DNA of 64,000 bases from Lophius americanus. Taxonomy: Eukaryota > Chordata > Actinopteri > Lophiiformes > Lophiidae. The notes beneath the pieces are model-generated. The model saw nothing but the letters and a program-made list of their open reading frames with translations, was not told the DNA's origin and ran no database searches. The translations under genes and the position numbers were made by a program. Position 1 is the first letter of the stretch, and each line of letters opens with the position of its first letter. The stretch lies in the NCBI GenBank assembly GCA_037951165.1, contig JBBDHG010000011.1:1825001-1889000 (forward strand), written 5' to 3'. Below, in pieces: positions 13,001 through 25,927 of this stretch.

Positions 13001-13944
13001 ATTATCATCCCAGAATTTGATAACAAGATCCCAGTTATGAGCGCTGATGATGTTCAGTGATGATCTCTGCATACCTACGCCACTGTGGACTGGAATTGAA
13101 ATTCAGAATGAGAGAAAAATGATTATTCCAACAGAATTCTCCCCTAACACTCAATCCACTATTTGGACATTATTTATTTTTCTTCTGGGCCGAAAACTAT
13201 GATCCGATCTAAATCTAAAACTGTTATTATCTAGTGTTGAAATGGCCTCTATTGGAGGAGAGGAGAGAAACTAGCTGATGTATTTGAAGCTGCATGCATT
13301 TGCAGATCTCCTACCCTATCAAAAACTGTGGACAAGATGGACTTGGATTTCAGGATTTCTTCACACATCTAAAAATACCACATGTGGGGGAAAAGACATG
13401 GCGGTGCAACATGATGTAGTATGTGTGTCACAAAGTAGTTATTTAAGAGACTGGCATCAACACACACAGATAGATTGGCGTAGATATGCATCAGCCAGCT
13501 CTGACTGCAAGCCATAGGCTTTCATTATAATTAGCTATGAGCTGCAACGGGGCTTGGTAAAAGCTGTCGTCGGGTCATTTACGTCTGTTGCCGCAGATGA
13601 TCAGCACTACTAAACATGGCGCCTTATCAATTAAGGTGCATCATGCAAAGTTGTCCGCCTGCCAGGAGCTAATCTGCATGTTTCCTGTATGAATCTGGGA
13701 CACTGGCCAGATTTAACTCAAACATATGCAGCATAACAGTCAAATCTGCGTGTCTGTGTTCCTGTGAATTTTACCACTATTTCTGAGACTGTCAAATATG
13801 CTGATTTTATTACATGTTAATCAATTCATGCATCAATTTCACCTTGAAAATCTTTTTAAAAAAGGTGTAAACATTAAAAGCACATGTCCAGTGAACTTCA
13901 CTGCTCTCTCATGGCTTCCTGCAATCGACAGAAGACATTAAACC
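10061..13944. other. Unassigned non-coding DNA
   Basis: No gene recognised. 11090-11170 has a block around GCCTAGGGCTGC reminiscent of hAT-type element ends, too weak to call. The remainder is AT-rich and anonymous. 13540-13690 is a more balanced-composition stretch without repeats. Confidence 0.4.
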
Positions 13945-14410
13945 CTTTAATGCCCTGCTGAACTGTTTTGTTGAGCACATTTTGAGTCACTATGTCTTTG
14001 TTGAAAAATGTGAGCCTCCTGACTGATCCTGTTTATAATATGACCCTGTGGCAGCATGTATATGTCTATGAATAAGGGGCTAAGGATGCATCCCTGGGGG
14101 ACACCACGGATCAAAGGGACCACCGAGTAAGAAGCATTAACTATCACTATTCAGAATGTCCCGTTTCATAAGTATGACTTTATTTAGCATGTTAAATCAT
14201 ACGAGGACTTACTAACCAAAAATATATAACTTGATACAACCAAATTAAAGTCTAATAAGAGTCAAATAAAAATTCTAAAAACATGTTTTCCCAAGAGGTT
14301 GACCTAATTTAAAGAGTTCACTATTTTCCATGATTTCCAAACTGTTTAAAAACATGCATTATTAAAGGATTTATCATTTTATGGTAAATGTATTGTCTAA
14401 GATGTTAAAT
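13945..14410 (-). mobile_element. L2/CR1-like LINE reverse transcriptase fragment (decayed)
   Basis: The minus strand carries a KSYL..GTF block, then VVPLIRGVPQGCILSPLF and YMLPQGHIINRIS. This is the order of the reverse transcriptase core just before the YADD box in L2/CR1 LINEs. Stops interrupt the block upstream of GVPQG, and YADD is missing. Shares both flanks with the fragments at 1085 and 60630. Confidence 0.8.
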
Positions 14411-17400
14411 CAATAAATGCCCCGAAGGAATAAAATATGCAAAGAGATGATTTTACCATAGTTTTTCTTTCTTAGTTAGGGCATTGAAGGGGTAAAATAA
14501 ATAGAGGAAGACGAGGCCTGCAGAGATTAAATGGAAACAGTAATGTAATAATAACATGGGGCATTAATAATGGATGACGGCGGCTATGCTCATGTTTGAC
14601 CTCTATATCGGATAAATAACATGCATAAATAAAGAAATGGGTTCTGACAATACATCCGGCGCGTAGGTTTCCTGCATGTTAAATTGATGGACGTTGAGCG
14701 GCTAGTGGGTGTCACCTTTGACCTGATTCAGATGTATGTGTCAACAAAAATTAGACGGATATCCCACTATTGACAGACAGACAGACATTTACTGAGGAGT
14801 AATACGCCGAATTCGCCCACGGGGCAGTTTGGTGCGGTATGAGCAGCCGGGCAGGTGTTGTATTGAAGAGGGGGGCGAATCAGAAGGGACCAGGTCCAGG
14901 TTAGAGGTCTTTTTCCCTATGAAAGGTCAATGGAGGTGGTTCCGGCCAGAGCTGGATCAGGCCTTTATAGGCCCTTGATCAGATTTGAGTTCACCAACAT
15001 TATTGATTATTGTTACTGCTTGATAATTTGCATACAAATACACACAGTTGTGTGTTGTTTACATCATAGTTGATATATTTTAAACGTTCTGTATTTCTTT
15101 TTTAATGATGGTATGGATCATAATTTGCACAAAGAGGCGTTTTAAAAGTGGTGCACTGTAAAAGTTGCACAACAGACACGTGAATGATTGAAAGCTACAT
15201 ACAGATGTGCTAAAGATAAGAAATAATCATAATGAAAAAATGATTTAAGTTAGTTATTTACTCTCATGAATTCTTTTCATTTCAATTTCCGTGCGCGCAT
15301 CGCACAACAACACACCTGTTTTGTGCAATATGTATGCAATATATGTGGAAACCCCGTAGCGCAATGAAAGTGAGGACCAGGAAACAGTGGCGTTATTGTG
15401 CGGGTCAGCTTGCGGGCCAGATGTTAAGTTTTGAGACAAATTGAGACGATTATTCCATTGAATGCGACAATATAGTAATTTGACGCTACACTGCTACCAC
15501 TAATGAATGTAATCACTATTATTTCGTACTATATATATATATATCGGTATTACTATTTAGTATTATATAATATTAGTATTTTGTATTTTTTATATTCGTT
15601 CGAAAAATGCCATGCCACCTTCTGAGCAGGCAACTGGTTAGAAAGCCCCCCTGGGTGCCACCATTAGGAGGTGTTTCAAACTGGGGGGATTCCGTTTCTC
15701 ATCTGCTCTGTGAACCTCTCGGGATCCCACAGGACGAGGTGGAAAGTGGGAGTAAATGGTAAACGCTGCTCGGTGTACATTTTGATTGTGATATATGGTT
15801 GAAAACTTTCTGTGCGGTATGTTCCAAAAAATGTCAGCGGATGTACCAATTTCTTCAAAACCAAACCATCTCCATTGACACGAGGTTAGCGACAGAAAAA
15901 TCTCCCTAAACACACGACAGGACTTTTCAAAGACAGTCATCTATTTATTTATATTTTTTGCAGCCGATGGCATTGAACCTCCCACATATTTTCATGATTT
16001 TTTAATTATTAGAATTCAGGGGAAAAAGTTTCACAAAATGCTTGAAATTTCCATTAATGGTATACCAAGGCCAGCGACTAATTCCCCATCTCCAAAATGC
16101 TTTTGTTGCCTAAATGTAATCACAGACAAATCTCAGGGTCATATTCGAAGCTTGTCCCCTCACTGTGAAAGCTTCATTTACTTAAAAAAAGCAATTTTGA
16201 CTGCAATTCGAATTGGCATTATTAGCCCTGGAAAAAAGTACTTTGGTTATAGCCTGCATGGATAATTTCTATTAATCGGTTATTGACTGAGTAATCTACA
16301 GAACGGCCTTTTATTAGTCAATCTCGGATGCTAAAGGTCATGCCACAGCACAGCACTTTTTTATTTAAATCACTCCTTTGAAAATGCCTCTCTCTTCTAC
16401 AAATCTTTTTTTTTTTAATGGCAAAAGACCTGAGACCTGAGCTGGTTTTACTCAAGCGGCAGTTTGACTTGCTGTTGGGAAAGTAGTTTCCCAACTGTCA
16501 TGTAAGCACTATAGGGAACATATGAGCCCATAAATAGTTCACATCTTACCAGTGGATTTTTCAAAACCTGACCTGTGTATCGGTAAGAACGACTAATGGA
16601 ACCATCTAATCGCTGGTTTCCTGGAACTCTTCTATCTGGAAATCTCATAGTTTTGTGGGGAAAAGCTCATTTTCACTGAAATTAATTCATTTCACTCATT
16701 TTATTGGATGAAGTCCTGTTTTTTGTTAGATGATAGTAATTATGAAATGACAGGAAATAAGTACTTCAGAGTGAGATGACAAAAACAGTATTTGCTGTTT
16801 GTCAACTAGATTCACTCAGATGTTGATAAATAACATTATCTTAGAGGAGGCTTCATTTTTTGTTCACGTAAACTAGAATTAAATATCGAAAAATATAAAT
16901 CATAGCATGCCAACATGGTCACAATGAAACAGCCAGCAGGTTGATGTTCATCGGGTGTAATGTTATATGAGGAAGACTGATGGGAGTTTTTTTGTCAGAC
17001 AGTATTATTTAACTCTGCTTGAATTAAAGATGAGCAACGCAAGTGTCAACAAGTGGACGGCGTGGTGCCGTCCACAAATCCCCACTGTTTTCTATTTTGT
17101 TAAACGAGCTAGGACCAACACGGGTCTTAAAATTAACATCCAGCCTGCGCCCCATTGTTGTAATAAAGGAGATGCAGTTTTAAAGAGTGGCTTAATGAAA
17201 ACATCATGTGGTGAAAGCAACCCAACATCCATAAATCACGGAAATAATTCCAACACACAAAACGATTCAAAACTTCCAATCCAGAATCGGAATGAACAGT
17301 GAAGAAGCTGTTCATTTGGATTTTGTGTCCATTTTTTTTTTACTTTAAACTGGAACCTTTTGTTTCCTTCTTTTAATAGACATAGTTCATGGCAAAATGG

Positions 17401-19545
17401 AATTCTGGTCAAACTAGCACACGAGCCTACTTCATGCACGCATCTATGTTGTATCAGAGCGGGCTCCACTTTATTTTGACTTCATTTTATATTGCCCAGG
17501 AAAAGTACTCAAACATCGGAATGCAGTTCAGCATCTGCTCAGAATGATCCTGTTGTGAAAGAAGTGCTCTATGGGAAAAGAACACAAACTACAATGATGC
17601 ACCATTTTGTTTGGATGCAAGTGCACAACCTTAATCTGTGGTGTTGATTTTGAAAGTTACACTGCCACCTACTGGCCTGGCATGCATACTGCGGCGCTTT
17701 CAATCAATATTGAGGATCTGTGTTGTACGCAGATTGTTTTCACAACGATTTTTGTATGAACGTGGCATTTTTTTAAAGACAAATTAAGGAGAAACTTTCT
17801 AGCCAAATTTAGTCAAATGGTGTCAGATATACACGACTTTATATACACAGAGTGTCACAAGTTACAGGTGGAAGGATGCTTGAAGGGAAGGACAAATAAA
17901 GAAGGAAAAATTAAATGGAAATTAAATGACACAAGTGTAAGAAAAAACAAAAACAGGAAGTGTAAATGTAACTAATACACAGAGAGTAACTCAGATGACA
18001 TCCTCAATAGGAAAACATGGGAATTGTGTGAGCTTAATCTAGCGGGTATTTAATCTTAAATTAGAATCCGTCCATGTTCCTCCTCTTATCCGTGGTCGGG
18101 TTGTTGCGGCAGCAGGCGGAGTAGACTATTTCAGACTTTCCATCCTCCTGTAAACCCTCCAGTGAGTCCCGGGACCTCCTCCCAGTTGGACCTGATGGGA
18201 AGACCTCTAAAGGGAAGCACCCAGGAGATTTCCGGACCAGATGCCGGAGCCACCATCTACAGGTTTTCCTTTCAACACGAAGGAGCGGAGGGCGAGAGAA
18301 AGTCCGGCTTTATCAGAGAAGTTGGACTTGTCTGAAGCAGCCAGACTATGTCTTATATCCTTTCGCCTAAAGAAAGAAAATTCATTATCAGGAATGTCAT
18401 CAGTGACGCAGGTGTAATGGAAAGTATTGAAAAAAGGAGCTGGAGAGGGAAAGTTCACGGATCAAAGTTATTACACTTCATCCTGAGGGGAGCACAAATG
18501 TCTCCTCCAAATTCCACAGCAATTGATCAAAAAGTTGTGGAGATTTTTTTGATTAAAAGAAAACAAAAAATAAAACGACACACCAGAGGAAATCACGTCG
18601 CCAAAAGCCCTTAGGATTCCTCCTTCTGGACCTTGAATGCCTCCAGATCATTATACGACCATTATTTTAACGTATAATAACCTAAAATGACAAAAAAGAA
18701 AAGAAAAGGATGAATACACATAAATTATTTTCTTCAACCTGCACCAGCTCTCGGGCTCCTCGTGTCGTGGCGTGATGCAGAGTTCTAAATAGTTCTCCAC
18801 TTCATTTTAGATTTTCTGCACGACTGATCCGCCCATGTCTAAGTGTCTGACTGTTGAGTCCTCCGAGGGCGCCTGTTTCTCAGCTGATGTGCCTGATATA
18901 TTGCTCTATTAACACACTATTTTCTATCTTATTGGCCCAGAAGATGGAGAAACTTCAAGGGCTCATCACAAAACCTCTTCACGCGTTCGCTATGACTTTT
19001 ACCAAAGGCCACCTTCAATAAATGTCAGGCTGCAAACATTGGTAAACAGATTTAGCTCTGATCTAATTCCAGAGGGGTGATATACATGGCGAGGTTGCCA
19101 TGTCAGTAGGATTACACGGGTGCCACTTCGGATATGGCACATTAAATAAATCGATCATTTCCCACTGTGGAAGACGGTGTTTATTTCCATCACTGAGGGG
19201 GCCTGCCCTTTCACTTCACGCGCCGCTCATCCAAACTTTGAGCGCCATCCCGTCAACGACGAGGACTTCTATCTCTGCAGTCACAGCCGTGGGAGGCGGA
19301 CCCATAGCTCTGAAAGATTCTGCAGGAGGCAGCTTGTGTGGAAAATGTTGACTGCATCGGAGTCATGAGTCTGCAGTTCCTCCTCTGTTTGAGGCGATAT
19401 CGTGATTCCAGTGAAATAAAATGAGTCAAGTAAAAAATAAAAGTAAAACAGTGATTTCATTCTCAGAGAGCAGCACAGGAAAACACTGAATACGGATATT
19501 CCACACTGATACTTTCGGTCTACATGATTCTTAAATATTTTCCTG
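14411..19545. other. Unassigned non-coding DNA
   Basis: No gene recognised. There is a short AT run near 15530-15545. Frames up to 111 codons occur but show no domain, no splice-bounded structure and no composition shift. Confidence 0.4.
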
Positions 19546-19585
19546 TAATAATAATAATAATAATAATACATTTAATTTATAATAG
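19546..19585 (-). mobile_element. AAT-tailed LINE 3' end, severely truncated
   Basis: An AAT trinucleotide run followed by ACATTTAATTTATAATA. The same junction recurs at 61848-61888 and a longer version at 63624-64000, which is what a 5'-truncated LINE inserted in antisense would leave. Confidence 0.5.
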
Positions 19586-20329
19586 GCTTGTTTGAGGGCG
19601 TAATTAGGTATTTCATTAGTATTTCATTTCATAATGAAATAATTCATTTCATTTCATCATTTCATATATTAGCAGCAATAAAACTTGAAGAGAATTGATA
19701 TTTAGGACCATTCAATGTATATAGACAAAATCAAAATTCATACAAATGTTATATGTATCTCTATTAACGTATCGATAGGCTAAGTCAAAATGAACATATG
19801 GCTTGTGGTGATTAACTGTAAATTCCCTTCTAAAAACGAAACAAAAAAAAGCTCACAGTTTAGAATAAACATTTCTTCAGAGTCAGGAGTCTGCAGCTCT
19901 TCCTCGGCTTGATGTGATCCAGTGTTAGTGTTAAAATAGTGATTTCATGCAGGTTAAAATCCACGTGATGCTGACGCAGTAGTTCTAAATGTGTAATTGT
20001 ACAAATTATAAATCAATACGTTCAATCCATAATCACAATTATGCTAAAGAGGTTTATGACAGGATAATGTGTTATTATAATAGTATATCAATATTATTGA
20101 TATTAATTAAATGCCGTTTAAAGAACATGCAGAGAACTGATATTTTCAGCCATCTGTTGTACGGAGACTTACAGCCTTCAATTAACAAACTAGACGTATG
20201 CTGTCGTCCCCCCCATCTGGGCTGGATCTCCGGAAAGACCAGAATCCCCTTTGTTGAATAAGCATCAGTCCGATCAAACTCCTCAAAATAAATGGGGATT
20301 TTATGTTTGAAAAACATAAACCTTGTATT
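19586..20329. other. Unassigned non-coding DNA
   Basis: AT-rich, with several ATTTCATTTCA-like short iterations near 19610-19670. No gene seen. Confidence 0.4.
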
Positions 20330-20760
20330 TCATAAAAAGGTGAGTAAAATATTAAATATAAGGGTAAAAAATGAAATATAAAAGATAGATCCCCTCAAGT
20401 TGATTCATATGCAATCAACTTCAACACAATCAAGAAATAACCTTTGACCGATGGTTAAAGGTTATTTCTCAAAAATTGTGTTTTCTGTAAATTGGCGCCC
20501 CATAGTGAGTAAAAAAAGAACTTTTAGAGTAAAATAAGATGTTCAGAAGAGATATATGAAATTTGGACTAAACTGGACCAACGGTTGAGTGATTATAGCT
20601 TGAATACTTTGAGACAGCGCTCCCTCTAGTGGGACACATATACAACCGATCTTTCCCAAACTCAATCCAGTTCTTCCTGGCACTAAGGTCTATGTGGGTA
20701 TAAAACTTGTAAATGATCACATTTATTATGGTGTTCTTTAGCGGCGATCTGTAGCGGTGG
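20330..20760 (-). repeat. R1 interspersed repeat copy with internal hairpin
   Basis: Minus orientation. Two module-like blocks are visible (near 20340-20420 and 20500-20640), separated by an inverted repeat at 20423-20482. The usual block with CTCCCTCTAGTG, CTTTCCCAAACTCAATCCAG and AAGGTCTATGTGGG follows at about 20610-20700. Confidence 0.72.
20423..20482. repeat. Imperfect inverted repeat within an R1 copy
   Basis: Arms of about 26 bases, AACACAAT...AAATAACCTTT against AAAGGTTATTT...ATTGTGTT, separated by a loop of only a few bases. A small indel and a mismatch near the loop are the visible differences. Confidence 0.8.
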
Positions 20761-20920
20761 GTCGCAAAAATAGTCTATAAAGTCTATAAAGTACGATGAG
20801 CTTTAAATGGATTGTTTGTAACGGATTTAAATTCAATGAATTTGTATTGTGTTGATTTTTCTACCAAACACTGTTGGACTCAGTAGAAGTGCAGCTACTC
20901 CATTTGTATAGCTGTTCACA

Positions 20921-21010
20921 TTACAGTGACCAGCTGTGAAATGCTGTTGGAATGCTGTCACTGTAATAGTGACAGCATTCCAACAGCATTTCACAGTTGG
21001 AATGCTGTCA
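20921..21010. repeat. Perfect 29-bp-arm palindrome with overlapping repeats
   Basis: 20934-20962 and 20968-20996 are exact reverse complements (29 bp each) around a 5-base loop GTAAT. One mismatch outward they pair for several more bases. A second inverted pair overlaps it (TTACAGTGAC at 20921-20930 with GTCACTGTAA at 20957-20966). GTTGGAATGCTGTCA is also directly repeated at 20946 and 20996. It lies outside any gene or R1 copy. Confidence 0.97.
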
Positions 21011-22190
21011 TTTGTAGTTGAAGTGTTGTTAAGGATTTTTTCGTGTGCTTTTTGACGTCAAAGCCACATGAATTCCGATCTGACGGTTCAGACGGGGGTC
21101 GCATTGAAAAACATCCAACCCATGTCGGATTTAGGACCACAAATATGGAAGTGGTTGAAAAACTCACATATGAGCTGAAATTCAGACCTGGGTCAGATTT
21201 TTCCTGCAGTGTAAACATAAACTGTAGTGTCAACATAAACTTTGATTAATGTAAGGATACATTTTGTTGGAAATAATTCCAGCAAAAGCAAAGTACCGAC
21301 AGTCAGAGTCCAGACCTTCCTTTTGCTATTTTTTTTGGCTTTCAAAAATATATATATGTTAAAATATATGAATATATTTTATTACTTTTTATTTCGTTTT
21401 TGCATATCTCTAGAAAGCAGCAACCATTAATTTTGCCCTTGTTATCCATCTGTTTTTCGGCATGTTTAAAAATCGGCTAATGAATTCATATTCAAGTGGA
21501 GAAGGACACATATTAAATTGATCTTTTCAATGTCTGTTTGAAGGTCTTTCGAAAAATGTGTTTTACCTTTTTTTTCCTGCCTTTTCTATCAAAGCGTAGA
21601 CAGTCAAGAGGAAATAAGTGGTTCCCACAACATGCCCCAGAAAGACCGACGCCATAACTGCTTCTTGCTAGTGCGTGATTTATGGGCAATTATGCGGTGG
21701 TTATCCTTCTCCTGATCTACATCTCCAATATTTGGATTGTTCATTGCCCTTTTCGGTCATCCTCCGCCGTGTGATGTAGATGACTGGTGCCTGAGAAGAG
21801 AATTGATGTCACTGTCATCAGACGGTCACCTCAGAGTGTTTGGAGCGAGCAGTGCTCCTCGCTGAACAGGTTTTTAATCAAAACCTTGTGTGTCAAGTCT
21901 GTTTTCTGTGGAGATCCTGAGTGCATTTGAAAAAGGAGCAAACAAACACGGGCAATTATGCTTCCTGAGGCACTCAGAAATAAGTGAATGACATGAAAAC
22001 AGTGCCCCCCCCCCTCCAGAATCTTTAGAGAAAACGGGGCGAGCAAAGGAATGTCAATAATGTTGATGGTGAAGATACTTTCTGTAATTATTTTGTTTGA
22101 TGTCTGTTTCTGTCTGTCATGTCTTCCTTTGAAGGGAGAAATTATTTGCTGTTAAGCTTAAGATATGTGCAGCGAAAACGCAAAATCATT
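21011..22190. other. Unassigned non-coding DNA
   Basis: No gene recognised. A run of 10 C lies at 22005-22014. Confidence 0.4.
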
Positions 22191-22232
22191 TCTGGAGATT
22201 CATTTTTGGAGATTCTTTTTTGGAGACATTTT
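22191..22232. repeat. Three-unit tandem repeat (about 14 bp)
   Basis: Three successive variants of TNTGGAGATTC/ACATTTT beginning near 22191, 22205 and 22219. Confidence 0.7.
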
Positions 22233-22236
22233 ATGA

Positions 22237-22299
22237 GAAAAAGGGGTCCAACCCGGACTGATTTTATGAAGCCATCAGTCGGGGTTGGACCCCTTTTTC
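22237..22299. repeat. Inverted repeat with 26-bp arms
   Basis: 22237-22262 pairs with 22274-22299 with one mismatch; the loop is 11 bases. The arms contain AAAAAGGGGTCCAACCC and its complement. It abuts the start of the R1 copy at 22300. Confidence 0.95.
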
Positions 22300-22875
22300 C
22301 TCATTATCTTCTGGGATCCTTCGTGTTACCGGATAACTCAAAAACCGTTGTATGGATCTCTCTCAAGTTTTTTACCCCTATAGACCATAGTGAGAGGAAT
22401 AATTGTATTGATTTTGGGAACGGTTGATTTTATGTTTCCTGCACTAGGAAGAGCTTCATTTCCAACAATTTCTGGGCCACGATTTTCTCAACTGTTGGTC
22501 TGATGAGGATATCTATCGTGTAAATATGATATTTAACTCCATGAAATCCTATTTTCCTCACTAGGGGGAGCTCTTTTTACAAAAATAAAACACCATAATT
22601 TTATGAAATATAAGGTCTGTCAGTAGTAACTACCTAATGGCTGGTCCGATTTAGTCCAACTCTAGTGGATATGAATAGATTCAAGGAAATCTGTCAGGCA
22701 TGGGTCATCTTTTATTCGGCTAGTTCATATTTTACTTACTAAAAAAACAAAAAAAACAATTTGTTACACATAACTTTCTGTGTATGTGAGTTTAATCAGG
22801 GTTTGTGATGTAAAAAGTAGGTTATTGGGGGCTTTTTAGGTTCATACCCTTGCTGCCAGGGACCAGTTTTCGTAC
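22300..22875 (+). repeat. R1 interspersed repeat, long copy with two modules
   Basis: Plus orientation, about 575 bp. Contains AACTCAAAAACC, ATTGATTTTGGGAA, two copies of the module (each with CACTAGG..GAGCT; the second with GGTCCGATTTAGTCCAA), then the terminal ATTGGGGGCTTTTTAGG and CATACCCTTGCTG. Confidence 0.82.
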
Positions 22876-24249
22876 ACATGTCAAATCTACACAAGAGATT
22901 TCAAAGTTGATCAATTGTTTGATAACATTTCGTTCAGTCACAAACTCAATGGATGATCACGGTCTGCAGAACTCTTCTTTAAGTGAGCAGGCATTAGAAA
23001 AGGAACTTCCCGGTGATGCCTCCAGTGGTTATTGTGATTCCTCAGTCTGGGTCCGGGTTCTGCTGTGATAAACTACCTGAGGGGCCGTCCTGAGCAGTCG
23101 CACATTACTTTGCTGTTTAATTAACGTGATTCACAGTCCTCCTGAGCGCCGTGCCACTTCACATACGATCTCAATGATGCCAAATCTCCTGCACGGGTTT
23201 GAGTGTCTGGCAAACCCCCCATGATTACCCCTTGTAAAGCCCCCTGATGCCTTTTGAAGACAAATCCATTCACCACACACGTAGTAGGCGCAGTTGTTTC
23301 TTCGCCATCTTTACATAAAAGTACCGTGAACTCCTCTATATGTGAGAGTGAAATCTCATCCTCATTATAGCCCTCCGAGTTTGAACAAAGTGCCAGGACC
23401 CTTTTTTATATGACGGCCAATGGCGAACGACTGCAAGACAGATGGAATGCAGCCACTTTGGAAAGGCTTGTCATTTTTTGTTGGCAGGGTGGAGTGTTCT
23501 AAAGCTGCGCAACGTTTCAACTTCTACAGACGCGACCACACGCAGTGGACTACTGTTGGTGAGCCCGCTAATCACAGGGGTGAGGGGTAGGAGGTTTTAC
23601 CTTAGACAGCTGTCACAATATGATAACAGCAGCGCTGGAAATCTAGCCATAACCGTTTTTCCTTACTATCTTCAAAATACGATTGATGCAAATTTCATAG
23701 AGAGTCTAACCTTTTTTTTTTTAATGAGTCTCATTTTATCTATCTGTTCTTTATAGTTGCAGCCTTTCCAGCAAGAATATGACCCGACTGCATAAACTCC
23801 AAGTTGCTTCATATAACAAAGACTGCTCTGAATCATTTTTTTCCTTATTTTCTTTTCTTTTAAACGGACACTGATGCTCAATAGGACTCAGGCAAGAATC
23901 AATTTAAAGGGATTCGCAGTGGAGGGAAGAAGAGAGCGAGTTAGGTCTATGGCAAACCTGCACTATCTGGTTAGAAAGCAGGCTGTGAGACACAAATTAA
24001 ATGCTCGCTCAGATTAAGGTTCGTTTGTACATTTATATTCTCCTAGGCCTATTTTCACTGAGGCTAAGGGTTATATAGTTGGGTTTTTTTCGTACTTTTT
24101 TTTTTAACTTTGTCAACTATACTCATATTTAGCTATCATTAAACTCCAGACAGAAAGAACAATTTGTCGGATAAACATCATACATCTAAGAAGTGGAATT
24201 TAGACCTAGGACCCTCATGCTGTTTTTACAGTGTTGCCTCGCTGCCTCT
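22876..24249. other. Unassigned non-coding DNA
   Basis: No gene recognised. Frames at 23442-23756 and 22850-23068 have no recognisable domain. Confidence 0.4.
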
Positions 24250-24760
24250 CTGCCGCAAAAACTCTTACCAAATATATATATTTGCCTTATTTCTAGTGAA
24301 AATATCTCATTGAACTCAGGATAAGACACGCCCCTGTATTTTCAAAGTCTTCTTATGTCAGAATTTTGAAAATAATCTCAAATTATTTTTTTCCCCTTTT
24401 TTCTTATTTATTTAAATAATTAAAAAAAAAAACTATACGAAAATAGGATACAATAAACATGTAGTTAAAAGTTAATGACAACATATTTTATCTTAAAATG
24501 CTTAAAAACACCTCCTCATCTTATTTTCATATCATTTTGGTCTTAAATCTGGAACACTGTCACTAATATACAATTTGAATAACTAATACTTATTCTAAGT
24601 AAAGCACAGAACTGACTTATTCTGAGATAACATTTCCTAACATTAATACATTGTAACATTTCACTTGCTGTATAATCAGATTTTTGCACTTCTTACAAGC
24701 TAAAAACAACTTGTGTTCATTATTTTCTTAATTTTAAATAATTTTTTACCAGTGATCTGT
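24250..24760. mobile_element. Possible non-autonomous DNA transposon (AT-rich)
   Basis: The stretch starts with CTCTTACCAAATATATAT and CTTATTTCTAGTGAAAATAT, and ends with TTTTTTACCAGTG. It resembles small fish DNA elements built of CTTATTTCTAGT and CTTATTTTA blocks. The two ends do not form clear inverted repeats, so the call is tentative. Confidence 0.35.
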
Positions 24761-25520
24761 CTTACACCCAGTACTCTCTATTAAAGCATGTCATATATTG
24801 GAATTATGAGAGATATAGTAAGATAAGATAAAATACAATGAGATGAGTAAGATAATCAGCTAAGATTCAACAACATGGCAAAAGCTGTGCAATGAGATGA
24901 GTTTTCTTTTTACTTTTTTACTTTTGAATTGACTCAACTGAATATTAATCTGGTGCTTTTTCAGTTATCAGCTGTCATTAAACAGAATCATGGACAATAT
25001 TACATTTAATGGTTCAAGCAATGAGTTGCTGCCATCAAAAAACCCCCCAAAGTTTCACAAATAGTCTATTCTCACTTCAGACTTGGGCAGTTTTGAGTTA
25101 ACCCAATCCACAGTAGCGAAAGATAAAAAAGCTAAATACCTCTAGATATTCGTCCGTCCTCACCTTTTATCTGCAGTATGGCCATACGGGATGTGCAACG
25201 TAGTAGCGTCTGCATCTAAAGTGATGTTGCAAAATCAGTCATTGACTGTCTTTGTTATGTGGCGGGTGATGTCATCCTTGCCCCAGTGGCTAATGACGTC
25301 ACATTTTCGGTTGACAAAACACAAAATGTCTCCCTCCTGTAATGTCGTCCGGTCGGCTCATTCTTTTCACGCAGATGTTGATCCGGCTCTGTCACCATCT
25401 CTGCTAGTGGTTGTGAGGCGGAACATCAATGAACCTCCAGTTGACCTTTGTAACAATTCTACGGAGCAACGAGGGAAAATATAGTCTCCTGCCTTGAACA
25501 GGAAGTGTAATGAGGAGCGG
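24761..25520. other. Unassigned non-coding DNA
   Basis: No gene recognised. Confidence 0.4.
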
Positions 25521-25905
25521 ATGGAGGAGGCGCTGTGATGCTTTGCTGCTTTTAAGGCCAGGGGGGACGATTCCTTCGTAATGGAAGGAAACCTGAAATC
25601 TGCCCTCTCGCCGATACTTCTGCAGAAAAAAGCATGTCATATCATCGGTCTGCGTGTTGGAGCTGAAGAGCTACTGAAGCAGTTGCATGAAGCATGACAA
25701 TGATCCCAAGAACAGGAGCATTAATAGAGGAGCCCAGTCAAATTCCAGACAAAAATCCCACTGAGGTGCTCGGGTGGAACCGGAGGAGGACTGGTTTGGG
25801 ACAACACACCACAATGGAAGGTTCTGTGGCTCTGCTGAAGTAGTTCTACAAAAAGGAACTAATATCCCACCACAGTCATGTCTCAGTAAACAGATTTGTC
25901 TACGG
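25521..25905 (+). mobile_element. Tc1-like transposase remnant (second family)
   Basis: Plus-strand remains of a Tc1-type DDE transposase catalytic region: GCTGTGATGCTTTGCTGC, CAGAA..AATCTGCTCT-like segments, GACAATGATCCCAAGAACAG (the second catalytic Asp region, DNDPK), and GCCCAGTCAAATTCCAGAC followed by AATCCCACTGAGGTGCT (the PxQSPDxNPIE region carrying the catalytic Glu). It belongs to a different lineage from the minus-strand element at 8-10 kb. Stops and frameshifts abound; it is dead. Confidence 0.65.
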
Positions 25906-25927
25906 TTGAAAACTTTCTTCATCATTT

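Noticed and set aside
24250..24760. Confident call of a complete small DNA transposon
   Set aside because: Block similarity is suggestive, but the two ends do not form inverted repeats, so only a tentative feature is listed.
25191..25484. 97-codon plus frame upstream of the second Tc1-like remnant
   Set aside because: Not in line with the transposase frame and without a recognisable domain.
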